DNA of 64,000 bases, taken from assembly GCA_035048815.1 (NCBI GenBank), contig JAUCBN010000017.1, forward strand, positions 7,064,936-7,128,935, written 5' to 3'. The stretch is from Abelmoschus esculentus. Taxonomy: Eukaryota; Streptophyta; Magnoliopsida; Malvales; Malvaceae. The position numbers were made by a program, and so were the translations under genes. Positions 34,689 through 46,306 of the stretch are shown piece after piece. Numbering within the stretch: the first letter of the stretch is position 1; every line of letters starts with the position of its first letter. The notes beneath the pieces are model-generated. The model did not search any database. It saw only the letters and a program-made list of their open reading frames with translations, and was not told the DNA's origin.

Positions 34689-35170
34689 CGTTATTAGCAT
34701 GAAACTCTAACAATCAAAGGTGTTTGTCGTTCGAATCTTGAAGGAGTCATTGAAAAGAATTTATTATCAGCTTGAATCAAAAATAAGTTCTTCACCCTCT
34801 ATTATATTTTAACTATCGATTATTTTTCTCTCTTGACCTTTAACTTGATTTTTTGTTTTTGAAAAATAATTGGTTATTTTGTATTTTTGTGTAGCCATAG
34901 AGTTTCTCAATTACCATGGTCTTGTCGATAATTCCCGAAAATGATTTTAACAAGATATTGGTAAATAAATTTACCATATATTCAAATTAGTGAAAAATCT
35001 GGTATATTTTACTTATTTAATTTGAGATTCTTTTGTCTTTATTTATAACTAATATTTTTTAAATTTTATTTTGATGATGAAATTTTATATTTTTATTATG
35101 TTTTAAGTATTACATAATATTGAAACAAATATTCAACCTTTAATTAATTAATATGTTCTTTGTTGTGCTG

Positions 35171-35288
35171 GTTTAATACGAGTATATTGATTAGACATCC
35201 CGTTCTACGAGGTTACTGGTCTCAAAGGAGGTTCTTTTTAAAGGACCTTGTGGACTGGTTTAACAACACTGCGTATAAGGATTAAATT
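35171..35288 (+). repeat. 118-bp conserved block with inverted ends, copy C
   Basis: It begins GGTTTAATACGAGTATATTG and ends GTATAAGGATTAAATT. It shares TTACTGGTCTCAAAGGAGG and TGGACTGGTTTAACAAC with copies A and B at 11365 and 11696, which lie in the hAT leader. Here it sits about 480 bp inside the 5' LTR of a copia element. Confidence 0.75.
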
Positions 35289-35599
35289 TTTGTTCTTTAT
35301 ATGTATTGTATATATATTGGTTGATCAATTACTATTTAATAGTATAAATATTATAAAGTTTATATTTGCTTGAAAGAAATATTTTTTGGGTCAAAAAACT
35401 TGACTATGGACTTCTTCCAAGTTCAAATTACAAAAATCATCTTGATCCAAGATTTTTATGAGACATTCCCTAAATTGAATGCACGCATGATGTTTACTTC
35501 ATATAATTATTAGATTTATGTCATTCCTTAAATTGAATGCAAGCACAATGATTATTCCATGTAATTATTGAATTTGTTTCAATCCTTGAAGTGAATGCA

Positions 35600-38500
35600 A
35601 ACATGATATGATTAGTGAATAAAACTCAGTTATGTGTCAGAGTATCACTGATGAGGATATGTTAGAAAAACATACTCTACTTTTTACACATTAATATTGT
35701 CCTGTAGACACAATATCGTGAAAATGTTTTAAATACCTATTAGTCTTTGCTCAATTCCTTGAAGTGAATTTGATATTTTAAAGTGAAAAGAATAAATATC
35801 ACATTAGTAATTGTGGGATTATAAAGATGACAAGAATGATGGAGATCATATCAAAATCTTTATGTTATCAGTGCGATGGTACAAACTATTGGTCTCGTAC
35901 TTGTCAAATGCCAAAGTATTATGGATTTTAGCCATAATCATGAATGATAAATGAAAGAAAATATAAACATATCTTTTTTGTGGCGAAAATAATTATGGCG
36001 TTGTTGAGTCAACTAAATTGGATATTGTTAATTTTCTCATAACCCTTGAAGGGAATAATTTGTCATTTATTTTATTTCCCTTATAACCTATAAAGGGAAT
36101 AATTGATCTTTCATTTATTTTTTTATGTTAATTTATTTTTATATACAATTTATTTATGTTAATTTATTTTATATATTATTTATTTACTTTTTATGTTAAT
36201 TTATCGTTAATTTATTTTATATGTAATTTATTTTCTTTTTATGTTAATTTATTCTTTAAAGAATATTATCATTTCTAGAATAAAATCTACAATGAATTGT
36301 GGTTGTTTATGCCAAGTAGACAATGTATGTACTCATACTATACTTAAGCATAAGAAATATTTTTTCATTTAAATACAAGCGAAATATGAGTATTATATCT
36401 CAAAGTACTAAAATATTAATCCTTTAGAAGAGGTCTTGAGAGTTTATGTTTGATAGATAATTGATTTGATATGATGTGTTATTTTTAATATTTTTTCTTT
36501 CCCCGAAGTGAATGGTACAAAGTACATATTTTTATTCCCTGAAGTATGCGTGAGCAAAACTCAAATTGACTCGAAAAATCGAATAACTTGACTCGACTCG
36601 AAGCGAAAATTCTCGACTCGTTTTGACTCGACTCAAAATTTTATAGACTTGACTCGACTCGAAAAAATTTCAAATAAAGTTCGAGTTGTAAAATTGAAAT
36701 TTGAATAACTCGAAATTTTTAGTAATTAAAGGATTAGTTTTTAAGTTTGATACGACTCTATAAATTCTTTATGTTATATACATTGATATATAAAAATATA
36801 AAGAAATATTGCTATATATGAAAAACTATATATATACATATCTTATATGATTAGAGAAAGTCATTTAAATTGGAATCAAATCATACAATAACATGTTAAA
36901 TAATAACAATTAAATAGAACTTGAAAACTCAACTCGACTCAACTCGGATTTCTTAAACTCAACTTGAACCGAAAAAATTTCAAATAAAGTTTGAGTTGTA
37001 AAATATGATTCATCAACTCGAATAACTCAAAATTTTTTTGACTCGACTCGACTCGATCAAATACTCACCCCTACCCCGAAATGAATGAAATAAAGCACAT
37101 ATTAAAAGGTGTATAATTATGCTTATTTTCTCATTTTTAAATTCAAGAGAATAATGTGAGTACTATATCCGGAAGTACTAATATCTATTGGGAAAATATG
37201 TTATTGCCAAATAGAACTTTATTCCATATTTATAATGAATTATACTCGTCAAAGTCACAAAGAGACTTATTGAGTTTTAAATATATTTACATAAATATAT
37301 TGAGAATATTTAGTTAAGGGGATATTGACTATCTCAATATTACGAGTATAACTCAAGACAATAAGAAAATCTTGAAAAAATTACATGCACCATTATCTAT
37401 ATTGTACTATAGAAAAATTAGTACAAATTGAAGCTCATGCTATTGTAAATCAGATGTTTACTGATAACTTTATTTGGTGTGACCTATTAGGTCATCCCGG
37501 TTCAATTATGATGCGAAAATTTGTTGACACTTTCATGTGATCATTTATTGAAGAACTAAAATTTTCTTAAAGGTACTTTTTTTTCATGTGATACTTGCTA
37601 TCAAAGCAATTTGATTATTCATTCATTATCAGCTAAGATAGAATGTAAATCTATTCATTTTCTAGAATGAATACAAGATGATATATGTGGGCCCATATAC
37701 CTTTCTTACAGTCTATCTAGATATTTTACGATTTTTATCGATGCATCGACTAGATGAACATATGTATCCTTGTTATTAATCTGCAACTTGATGTTTGTGA
37801 GGCTACATGCTTAGTTGATAAAATTACGAATATATTTTTTAGATTATCTTATAAAGACAACCGATCTTGATAATATTGATGACATATCATTTTACATGTA
37901 GTATCACTAATTTGCATCAAGCCAACAAATGATCATAAGTTCTCCCATTACAAATGGTTTTTGGTTAGGAATCAAATAATTCTCATATTAGATTTTTTGT
38001 ATGCGGTATATGTTCTAATCGCTCCACCAAATGCACAAATATGAGTTCTATTTGGAATATATGTCAGATTTAAATTTTTTTATAATTAAATATCTTGAGC
38101 TTCTGATAAAGAATTTATTTACAACTTGATTAACTAACTATCATTTTAATTAGTCAGTTTACCCAATATTAGAGAGAAATAAAATATCTGAAAAAAGAAA
38201 TAAGTTAGAATGGATTTTCATTTTCTTAGTTTGATCCACAAATTCAACAATGTGAATTATAAGTTTAAATGATAATTCATTTAGCAAATCAATTGCTAGA
38301 TGATTTTGTTGACCCTAAAAGAGTAACTAAGTCACGTATATCAGCTATGAATGCTCTGATTAAATTTGATATCCTAGAAGGACAAACTCTAGTTGCTAAT
38401 GAGTCTAACTTACGCTTGAAGTGTGATAGACAAGTAGGTTCCAAAGATAAAAATCCTCGAAAAAATGAGGTATATTTTATGATGGTCTGATCGAGGAATC

Positions 38501-39930
38501 AACGTATTTTCAAAATCTCTAAAAGATATTAAAAAGTCTCCAACAGAGACATTGACATGATTCAGGCACCTGATAATAAAGAGATCTCAATACATTATGT
38601 CATGTCTGGTAATAAGTTAAACTGAAATTAAATCGATGTTGATAATATATTTGCATGCAAAGATATTTTATTTGATAATATGGATAATGAACCATTGTCA
38701 ATTGCGCAATGTAAACAAAGAAATGATTGACCAACATAAAAATAGGCAATTGAGGAAAAATTAAAATCTCTTTTGGAAAGAGAAGTATTTAGGCCTCTTA
38801 TAGCACGTACATCAAAATGTGTAGTAAAGCTCGTGGATATAAATTAACCTTTGTGAGAAAGAAAAATAAAAGGAAAAATCATGAGATATAAGCTTATTTG
38901 TTTACACAAGGATTCTCACAAAGACATGAAATCGATTATGAGGAAAATATATTCCTCGGTGGTGGATGCAATTACTTTTAGATTTTGATCAGTTTTACAA
39001 TAAATAAAATTACTCAGTTTCTATTTAATGGATGTTGTTACATCCTATTTGTATGAGCCTCCTAATAGTAATATTTACATGAAACTTTCGAAAAGATTTA
39101 GATTTCTAGAAGCAGTTAATTCAAGTTCTCGATAATATTATTCAATCATATTGAATATATCTTTTTATGACTTGAAAAAATTTAAGCATATTTGGTATAA
39201 TCGCCTTATTGAATACTTATTAACAGAATGCTATATGAATTATTTAATTTCCCAAAACATTTTTATTAAGAGGTTTAGCTTTAAATTTGTTATTGTTGTT
39301 TATATCAATGATTTGAATCTCATTGAGACTTGTGGAGAGATCTCCTTAACAATGTAATTCTTGTGCATCAATCGACATACACAAAAAAATGTTTAAAGAG
39401 AGTTTACACGCATAACGCAATTCATTGATCACCATTATGGTTGTTAGGTCTCTTAATGTAAATAAAGATCCATTTTGCCTCAAGAAAAGGGTGATGATAT
39501 TCTTGGTCTAAAAGCACCATACATACAATAATTGATCTGGAAACATCGTATCTTAGCTGATCAAGAAATACTATTTAAGTGCTACTAGATCATTACCTTT
39601 AAATAATTGTTATGCTTAAGGCAAGCCGAAATATGTGTTTGGCTAAACATATCTAGAAAACATGTGAATTGCTTTCACAAGATAAGATGCAAACTATCTT
39701 GTGTAGAGATAATGCAAAATTTATATCTCAAGGTGGATACATTAAATATGATAAAACGAAATATATTTCTTTAAAGTTTCATCCTTGATGATCTTCAGAA
39801 GAATAATATTCAATGAATCATTTCAAGCAATAATTTGAAATATTTATCCATTAGTGCATAATCTACTTCAACAATTGAAGACTGTATTCAATATTGAATT
39901 ATGAAGATTCAAAGATCTTATGTGATATTT
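35600..39930 (+). pseudogene. copia gag-pol relic
   Basis: Family motifs appear in order, in changing frames. A zinc knuckle near 35860 reads CYQCDGTNYWSRTC, with Y in place of the histidine. A protease-like VDN.CTHTILK lies near 36330. An integrase leader WCDLLGHPGSIMMRKF lies near 37480. The 38269-38490 frame reads DDFVDPKRVTKSRISA from the integrase-RT linker. RT pieces include THKDMKSIMR-type sequence near 38920 and, at 39151-39357, DLKKFKHIWYNRLIEYLL and VIVVYINDLNLI, where the active-site DD has become ND. RNase H pieces lie near 39640-39780. The leader also repeats CCTTGAAGTGAATG words. Nothing here could be expressed as an enzyme. Confidence 0.75.
36546..37073. mobile_element. hAT-type MITE nested in the copia element
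   Basis: About 528 bp bounded by ATGCGTGAGCAAAACTC and GATCAAATACTCACCCCTA, imperfect inverted ends of the TAGGGGTGAG type. It is flanked by ccctgaagt and ccccgaaat, consistent with an aged 8-bp hAT target duplication. Inside, ACTCGACTCGA repeats are dense at both ends. There is no transposase, so it depended on one supplied elsewhere. Confidence 0.7.
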
Positions 39931-40149
39931 TCATGAGGGGAGTAAATACACGTTGCACTCTTTTTTCCTTAACTGAGGTTTTGTTCCAATAGGTTTTCCT
40001 GATAAGGTTTTTAATGAGGCAACATGTTATGCGTATCAAAGATGTGTGTACTCTTTTTCCTTCACTAAGAATTTTTTCCATAGTTTTTTTTTTTTATCTT
40101 GGTAAGGTTTTAACGAGGCATATTATCTTTATTGATATTCAAGGGATAG

Positions 40150-40380
40150 TGTTATGAATATCTTTATTTATGGTGGATATTCATATATTAAATAATATTT
40201 TAATATAATTTATTATTAGAGTTTAATTCTCATTGGAATTAGGAGTTCTATTTTATACCTATAAATATAGACTTTTGTAAAAAATATTGTACAACCATAC
40301 TTTGAGAATATAATAGAAATCTCTCTTTTATCTCTCATCTTTGTTCTATTTAATTCTTGTTCTTTACTTTATTTACAACA
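40150..40380 (+). repeat. 3' LTR of the decayed copia element
   Basis: 231 bp, TGTTATGAATATC to TTTACAACA, preceded by the purine-rich CAAGGGATAG. Clearly paired with 34453-34688. Confidence 0.93.
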
Positions 40381-40385
40381 TTATT

Positions 40386-41385
40386 CATATTATTATATCA
40401 TTATTAATATAATAAGCCACTTGACGATAACTACTCATATCGATACAATTAAATAACTTACATTAGATTCTTACAAGTTCAGTGCCTTACGTAATTGAAG
40501 ATTTTTTTTAAAGAAAAAATGTTATACGATTAATATTGGTTTAATTATTATATTTTTAATTTTAATATTTTTCTACATAAATATTTAAATGATTCTAATC
40601 AAAACAATTTTTTCCTCTCTTTTATATAGGTGCGTGGAAGATGATATTGACAGTAAAATCAGAGAAACATAGAATTCGAATGAGTTTAAATAAGCTAATA
40701 AAAACACGTCACGTGATAGAAATAAAAAGACAAGTTTTGAATTATTTGTGTTTGTTTGATCGAATTGAGTATCAAAACCGAAAGAAAAATAATTATATTG
40801 AGCTATAAAATGGAGATTTTAGTTTTGTAAGAAATTTTAAACATTAGATATATATAATTGCACTTGTAATAAACTATATTATAAAATAAGTTGATTATTT
40901 TTGTAAAATGAACTATGTAATTTTTTTTACTATATTTTATTTTGGTTTTATTTATATCAAAGATATTAATATATATGAACTCCAGATAAAATGCAGTACT
41001 ACAATTAGGTAGAGTGTCAAAATTTGGAGCAGTGTTTTGCTTGCGATAAATGTTAAGAAGTTTTCTTCTTAGGACCCAAAATTTTGTTTGGTTTTATTTT
41101 TTTACGTTATCCGGACCATCTCTTTTAAAATAATTGGTGATAACTCTCTTAATTTTTTAAAAAGATTGATAATTTAAATACAGGATTTGATTTCTCAATA
41201 TATAAATATTGACAAGTTGTTTATGTTATTTTATGACTGCATGAAAAGACCTTTTAAACCCTCTAAGAAATTTATGATTGTTACTAACCGTTAAAATTGA
41301 TTTGGAGCTGTTCGAGTTTTTTTGTATTTTTTATTTTTAGCTACAATGATTACAGTTGTGTTCTAGAATAATAATACTCTCAACC
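40386..41385. other. intergenic AT-rich, nothing recognised
   Basis: No coding frame, LTR or array is visible. It is low-complexity, A/T-dominated plant intergenic sequence. Confidence 0.6.
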
Positions 41386-41389
41386 ATTG

Positions 41390-41500
41390 AACATTGATCG
41401 CTCAATTATTGTGCTGATAATACTGGTGCTCGAACTCGTGACCTCCAAAACAACAATTGTTCCTTCAACCGATAAGGCTAGATGGTTCGTGCAGGATTTT
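41390..41500 (-). repeat. probable tRNA-derived SINE
   Basis: The minus strand has an A-box-like TAGCCTTATCGG (plus 41470-41481) and, about 33 bases later, a B-box-like GAGTTCGAGCA inside GGTCACGAGTTCGAGC (plus 41427-41437). Such spacing and the phrase GAGGTCACGAGTTCGAGC are typical of plant SINE heads with an internal Pol III promoter. I see no clear target duplication or tail, so the borders are approximate. It does not fold as a normal tRNA gene. Confidence 0.45.
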
Positions 41501-41767
41501 ATTTTTAAATTAGATGTACTATGGGTTTATCGGTATCGATATGGTATGTGTGCAAAACTTTATTTTTATACTAGATATCCGTATGATACATATGTATCAA
41601 TACACCACTTGTGTATTGGTATCAATTTTCGCTGCTAAAAATCTTATCGTTTTGGGATAAAAGAGCGTATCGGTATCGATATGATTGACTGAGTTTTGAT
41701 ACAAAGAAAATAATATACTTACTCAAAGCTTATTTTTAATAGTTAGATTGTTTTAAAAGTATTTCAA
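41501..41767. other. TATCGATA-containing spacer
   Basis: It contains GGTATCGATATGG near 41532 and GTATCGGTATCGATATGAT near 41667. No coding content. It ends with the target site ttcaa of the next copia element. Confidence 0.5.
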
Positions 41768-42002
41768 TGTTAGATTTTTGGCATAAAAAATACTCACGCT
41801 TATAATAAGTGAATTTCCTTCTCATCAAAAATGATCAAGCATTTGACTTATATAAGCCTTACAATAACAGAAAGGAAAAAATCAAGCTTTTATGATTTTT
41901 TTATCCTAAAGTCATGCTATCTAATTTAAGAAATATCTACCGATTTCATATCCTAAAAAATAGAAACTTATTAACAATAAAAATCTTAAAGAAATCCTAA
42001 CA
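41768..42002 (-). repeat. 3' LTR of the Tork-like element
   Basis: 235 bp. The adjacent minus-strand tract TTTAGGGGAAGATT is the polypurine tract. It includes 'acttatataagcc', a TATA-type word shared with the 5' LTR. Confidence 0.94.
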
Positions 42003-42032
42003 AATCTTCCCCTAAACTGATTGCAGTAGCAT

Positions 42033-42527
42033 TCAGTTTATGTCAGGTACTACATTCACGCCAAGAAGCTTGCGAAATTTTAAAAACACATCCAGTTTGA
42101 GTGGTTTTGTAATGATATCAGCAATTTGTTCTTGTGTACCACAGTACTTCAACTCTATTATTTCTTCTTTAGCTAAGTCACGTAAGAAATGAAACCTAAT
42201 ATCAATGTGCTTGCTACGCCCATGTAGAACTGGATTCTTAGAAAGCTTAATAGTAGAACTGTTGTCCCAGAAGATAGTAACCTTATGCATTTGAGGGTGA
42301 CCAAGCATTTCCATCACTCTTTTTATCCAAACTCCTTGACAAGTACATGAGGCTGTTGCTACAAATTCTGCTTCAGTTGTGGACAAAGTGATGACAGGTT
42401 GTTTTTTGGAAGACCATGATACTGCTCCTCTACTGAGTAGAAACACACAACCAGAGGTGCTTTTTCTGTCATCTACATCACCTGCGTAATCGCTTTCGGT
42501 ATACGCCTCAAGTTTTTCACTTTTTCT
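42033..42527 (-). pseudogene. copia RNase H
   Basis: Same frame as the RT part (42887-42528), separated by a single stop at 42528-42530. AVSWSSKKQPVITLSTTEAEF, ACTCQGVWIKRVMEML, FWDNSSTIKLSKNPVLHGRS and HIDIRFHFLRDL are the conserved RNase H motifs, ending at a natural stop at 42033. It degrades RNA during reverse transcription. Confidence 0.93.
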
Positions 42528-43632
42528 TTAATAAAATACTCCCAAATCCACAGTCCCTTTCAAGTATCTTAGAACTCTTTTTACAGCTTGTAAATACAAT
42601 TCGGTTGGATTCGACATAAATCTGCTAAGAAGATATACAATATACATCATATCAGGCCTTGTTACTGTCATATACATTAGACTCCCTACCAATTGCTTGT
42701 ACATAGTAGCATCCACCTTAGTACTGTCTTCATCTTTCATTAATTTCATACCAGGAACAATAGGATTCTTTATGTTGTTGTATTTTTTTATATGAAATCT
42801 TTCCAAAACTTCTCTTGCATATTTCCTTTGATAGATATAGATGTCTTCAGAATTTTGTAAAACCTCCGCACCAAGAAAATACTTCATTCTTCACAAGTCA
42901 GTCATGTCGAATTCACGTTTTATGGAGCTTTTAAAATTAACAAGCATGCTTTCATCATTATAGTAAAAATCAGATCATCAACATATAAACTGATAATCAA
43001 AATTTTACCTTGATCTCTTCTTTTGATAAACAAAGTATGGTCACCACTACACTTTTCAAAACCTTCCTTGATGAAATAAGCTTCAATGCGACTGTACCAT
43101 GCGCGAGGGACTTGTTTGAGTCCATACAATGCCTTTTTTAACTTATATACCTTATGTTCTTCATCTTTCTTCTCGTATCCTTGTGGTTGCTCAACAAATA
43201 CATCTTCACTCAACTCTCCATGTAAGAAAGCACTTTTAACGTCAAGTTGGTAGAAACTTCAACCATTTTGAGCTGTCGTTGCAATCACAATCCGAATCGT
43301 ATCCCATCGCGCTACCGGTGCAAATACCTCATTGTAATCGATTCCATATTGCTGAACATATCCTTTTGCAACCAGTCGAGCCTTGCACTTATCAACTTCA
43401 CCATTCTCATTGAGTTTGGTTTTGAAAATCCACTTCACTCCAATTTTCTTTGCTTCTTTAGGAAGTTCTGTCAGCTCCTATGTCTTATTGCGTTCTATCG
43501 CTTCTATCTCCAAATCCATTGCATCTCTCCATTTAGGATTTTTGGTAGCCTCTTCAAAAGTAATTGGGTCTGAATTTGATGCAAACAGAACCATATTATG
43601 TTCATCTTCTTCTTCTGACAAGCCCTCTACAG
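42528..43632 (-). pseudogene. copia reverse transcriptase
   Basis: RT is spread over three frames. The upstream part (43630-43214) reads ATKNPKWRDAMDLEIEAIE, a stop near 43478, WIFKTKLNENGEVDKCKARL, FAPVARWDTIRIVIA, then a stop and LDVKSAFLHGEL. 43213-42920 reads KALYGLKQVPRAWYSRIEAY and the active site ISLYVDDLIFT. After a frameshift, 42887-42528 reads MKYFLGAEVLQ, GSLMYMTVTRPDMMY and RVLRYLKGT. The YVDD catalytic pair is intact. Wording of these motifs is closest to the Tork (Tnt1-like) lineage as I know it. Confidence 0.93.
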
Positions 43633-44202
43633 TTACAAAGCTTTCCATCCAAAAAGGTTTCTTCTGTTTCTTCTTTCTTGTGGTGATGTTTGAGAGAAAT
43701 TTTCATTAGAAGAGTTGCTGCTTAAAGAGTTGTTTGAATCTTCATTTGAATCTCCACAGTCTTCATCCTCGTCCTTTCTTTCTTCCTCAATATCTTTGTT
43801 TTCCTCAACATCTTCGTTGTCATTAAAATTTTCTTTCCACTCAAGTACATCGAGATGCATTTCTTCGTTACTCCTCCCCCAATCCCAATACTCATTTTCT
43901 TCAAAGATCACATCTCTACTTATTACTACTTTGTTCGTTACTGGATCATAAAGTCTATATACTTTAGACTCTTCACTAATCTCTAGTAGAATGCACTTGA
44001 AATTTTTGTCATCAAGCTTTGATCTTCTATTATCTGGCACATGAACATGACCAATGCACCCAAAGATTCGAAAATAATCAATATTGAGTTTTGTATCGCT
44101 TCACGCTTCTTCCGGGGTCACATCCTTAACAGCTAGTGTAGGACTTCTATTGATTACATGAGTTGTCCATTTAACAGCTTCTGGCCAGAATTTCTTTAGG
44201 AT
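43633..44202 (-). pseudogene. copia integrase C-terminal region and linker
   Basis: The frame 44040-43633 reads KFKCILLEISEESKVYRLYD, VTNKVVISRDVIFEE, then an acidic and serine-rich linker (NDNEDVEENKDIEEERKDE) leading to RT. This is the usual variable link between integrase and RT. Upstream, HVPDNRRSKLDDK joins in after a break near 44040. Confidence 0.85.
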
Positions 44203-44760
44203 TTATTTCTCTGACAACACACTTTTAACCATGTTCATAATTGTTCTGTTTTTGCATTCAGCTACTCCATTTTGTTGCGGAGTGAGGGCTGTCGTAAGTT
44301 GTCTATTAATGCCATTTAACTTGCAAAAATCCTCAAACTCAAAGGATGTGAATTCACCACCCCTATCTGTTTGTAAGAACTTGATATATAAACTTGTCTC
44401 TTTTTCAACAAGATTCTTAAAGTTTTTAAAGACAATAAAAGCTTCAGACTTTTCAACAAGAAAATTTACCCACATTTTACGACTAAAATATTCAATGAAA
44501 CTTATGAAGTACCTCTTTTTACTGTTGGAGATTGGTTCAATAAGTCCGTAAAGATCAAAGTGAATTAACTGCAGTCTTTGTGTTGCTCTCCACCAACTCT
44601 TCTTTGGTATTGCCACTCTATGTTGTTTTCCCACCAAACAATCAGAGCAAACTTTTGAAATATTTTTCAATGTTGGTAGCCCTTTCACCATCTTCTTTTG
44701 TTGTAAGATTTTTAAACCTTTATGACTTAGGTGACCATTCTATGATGCCAAAGTCGAGTG
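44203..44760 (-). pseudogene. copia integrase core
   Basis: The frame 44691-44203 has CSDCLVGKQHR (zinc-binding cysteines), LIHFDLYGLIEP with the first catalytic D, FLQTDRGGEFTSFEFEDFC with the second D, and LTPQQNGVAECKNRTI with E. A frameshift near 44690 separates it from the preceding WHHRM part (GAG_pre-integrase). Integrase joins element cDNA to host DNA in the nucleus. Confidence 0.92.
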
Positions 44761-45101
44761 TTGTCCTCAAGAGTTATTTGAAGGCAAATTGTAACATTTG
44801 ATAATACCTTTGCTTGTATTGCGAACATCCTGCTTGTAGGCATTGTTGTTTGAACAACGAGACCCTGTTTTGGATGATAAATTCTGCAACCTCCATGTTG
44901 AATTAAAATTGTTAAACTTTTTTCTTGTAACTGGCCAATGCTCAAGAGATTATTTCTTAACTTAGGGATATAATAAACATTAGAAAGTACCTGAATCTTA
45001 CCACCAATTTATAATCTGATGGTACCTTTTCCCAGCACTTCAAGCTTGGAGTTGCTTTTAAGTTTTACAGATTGACGAAAATCACCATCAAAGTTGAAGA
45101 A

Positions 45102-46005
45102 TCACTGTTTGTTTGCACACATGTGATTACTACATCCTGAGTCAAGAAATCTTGTTTCTTCTTTTGCTTCATTTGGCTTAATTTGTGCCATTAACAACAT
45201 CTCTTCCTTCTCCTCTTCAATTTCGGTGTAATTAATTCTTTTCTCCCACCATGGACATTCGTATTGAAAATGTCCTAGTTGATGACATTTCCAGCATTCA
45301 ATTGTGTCTTTCCCAAAAGCTTGTCGGCCTCTCCCTCTACCCCTTCCTTGAATATTTCCTCGATGAAAACCACGACCTCTTTCAATAGGAAAGCCACAGT
45401 CTCTTTCAACAGTCGATCCGTATCTACTGTCACTTTTAGTACTTTGATCATTTTCTTCAAGTCCTTTCATACGTTGCTCATGCACTAGTAGATTACTTTG
45501 CAACTCATCAATGGTTAGGGTGTCTACATTGTTAGATTCTTCAATCGAACAAACAACATAATTAAATTTGGACATCATTGACCTCAAGATCTTCTTAACA
45601 ACCTTTACTTCACCCATGCTTTCTCCATAAACTTTCATTTTGTTTACTATGGAAAGAATTCTGCCAAAGTACTCATCGATACTCTCACCCTCCTTCATGT
45701 GAAGAACCTCAAATTCCCTTAGAAGTGCTTGGAGTTGCGCCCTTTTGACTCTTGTTGAACCTTGATACTTTTGTCTCATGGAATCCCAAATACTCTTAGA
45801 AGTAACTTTATCTAAAATGGTCCCCAAAATAGAACGATCAATGGACTGAAACAAATAATTTTTTATCTTCAAGTCTTTTAATTTTTGCTCAGCATGTGCC
45901 TTTTTTTGAACTTCAGTAAGCTTTGTTTCTTCCGCCGTAACAGAAATATCACTTTTTACAAGACTCCAGTACTCTTTTGAACAAAGGTACTCTCAGAAGT
46001 CATTT
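45102..46005 (-). pseudogene. copia gag with zinc knuckle and protease start
   Basis: The frame is open from about 46000 to 45102. It has the UBN2-type gag region (KSIWDSMRQKYQGSTRVKRA, LHMKEGESIDEYFGRI, IDELQSNLLVHEQRMK), an arginine/glycine stretch (GRGRGRGR), the zinc knuckle CWKCHQLGHFQYEC, and then the protease motif FLDSGCSNHMC. A stop just after HMCANKQ (TGA where TGG is expected) ends the frame. The protease remainder (44745-45101) continues with LEVLGKGTIRL, a second stop and NVYYIPKLRNNLLSIGQL. The very N-terminus of Gag lies upstream of a further break near the primer site. Confidence 0.92.
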
Positions 46006-46067
46006 GACACTTACTCTTCCTAAAAAACTGCTATTTTTTTTCTCTCAAAACAGGTGCTATCAACCTG

Positions 46068-46079
46068 GTTCTGATACCA
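46068..46079 (-). other. primer binding site of the Tork-like element
   Basis: The minus strand reads TGGTATCAGAAC, one base different from the usual iMet site TGGTATCAGAGC, four bases inside the right LTR. It defines the right LTR as the 5' LTR. Confidence 0.88.
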
Positions 46080-46083
46080 GAAT

Positions 46084-46306
46084 TGTTAGATTCTTGGCAT
46101 AAAAAAAACTCACGCTTATAATAAGTGAATTTCCTTCTCATCGAAAATGATCAAGCATTTGACTTATATAAGCCTTACAATAACAGAAAGGAAAAAATCA
46201 AGCTTCTATGATTTTGTTATCTTAAAGTCATGCTATCTAATTTAAGAAATATCTATCGATTTTATATTCTAAAAAATAAGAACTTATTCTTAAAGAAATC
46301 CTAACA
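46084..46306 (-). repeat. 5' LTR of the Tork-like element
   Basis: 223 bp, paired with 41768-42002. It lacks a 12-13 bp A-rich piece present in the other LTR. It would drive transcription of gag-pol on the minus strand. Confidence 0.94.

Larger units (their letters stand above)
34453..40380 (+). mobile_element. full-length, heavily decayed copia element
   Basis: The 236- and 231-bp LTRs (TGTTATGAATAT ... TTTACAAYA) are flanked by a perfect TSD, ttatt, at 34448-34452 and 40381-40385. Recognisable in order are a gag zinc knuckle, protease, integrase, RT and RNase H pieces, all crossed by many stops and frameshifts. A MITE of about 528 bp is nested at 36546-37073. An inverted, truncated relative lies at 48663-49140. 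Confidence 0.9.
41768..46306 (-). mobile_element. Tork-like copia retrotransposon
   Basis: LTRs of 235 bp (41768-42002) and 223 bp (46084-46306) start TGTTAGAT and end CCTAACA. Flanks ttcaa and gtcaa match at four of five positions, as for an aged TSD. On the minus strand the order is gag, protease, integrase, RT, RNase H, as in Ty1/copia. LTRs differ mainly by a short indel and a few substitutions. Several stops and frameshifts break the single long ORF. Confidence 0.93.

Noticed and set aside
41427..41481. A- and B-box-like words considered as a tRNA gene
   Set aside because: No acceptor, anticodon and T stems can be drawn around them. A SINE head is more likely.
43715..43951. Serine-rich plus-strand frames opposite the Tork-like integrase-RT linker
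   Set aside because: They are antisense shadows of the acidic linker of the minus-strand pol gene.
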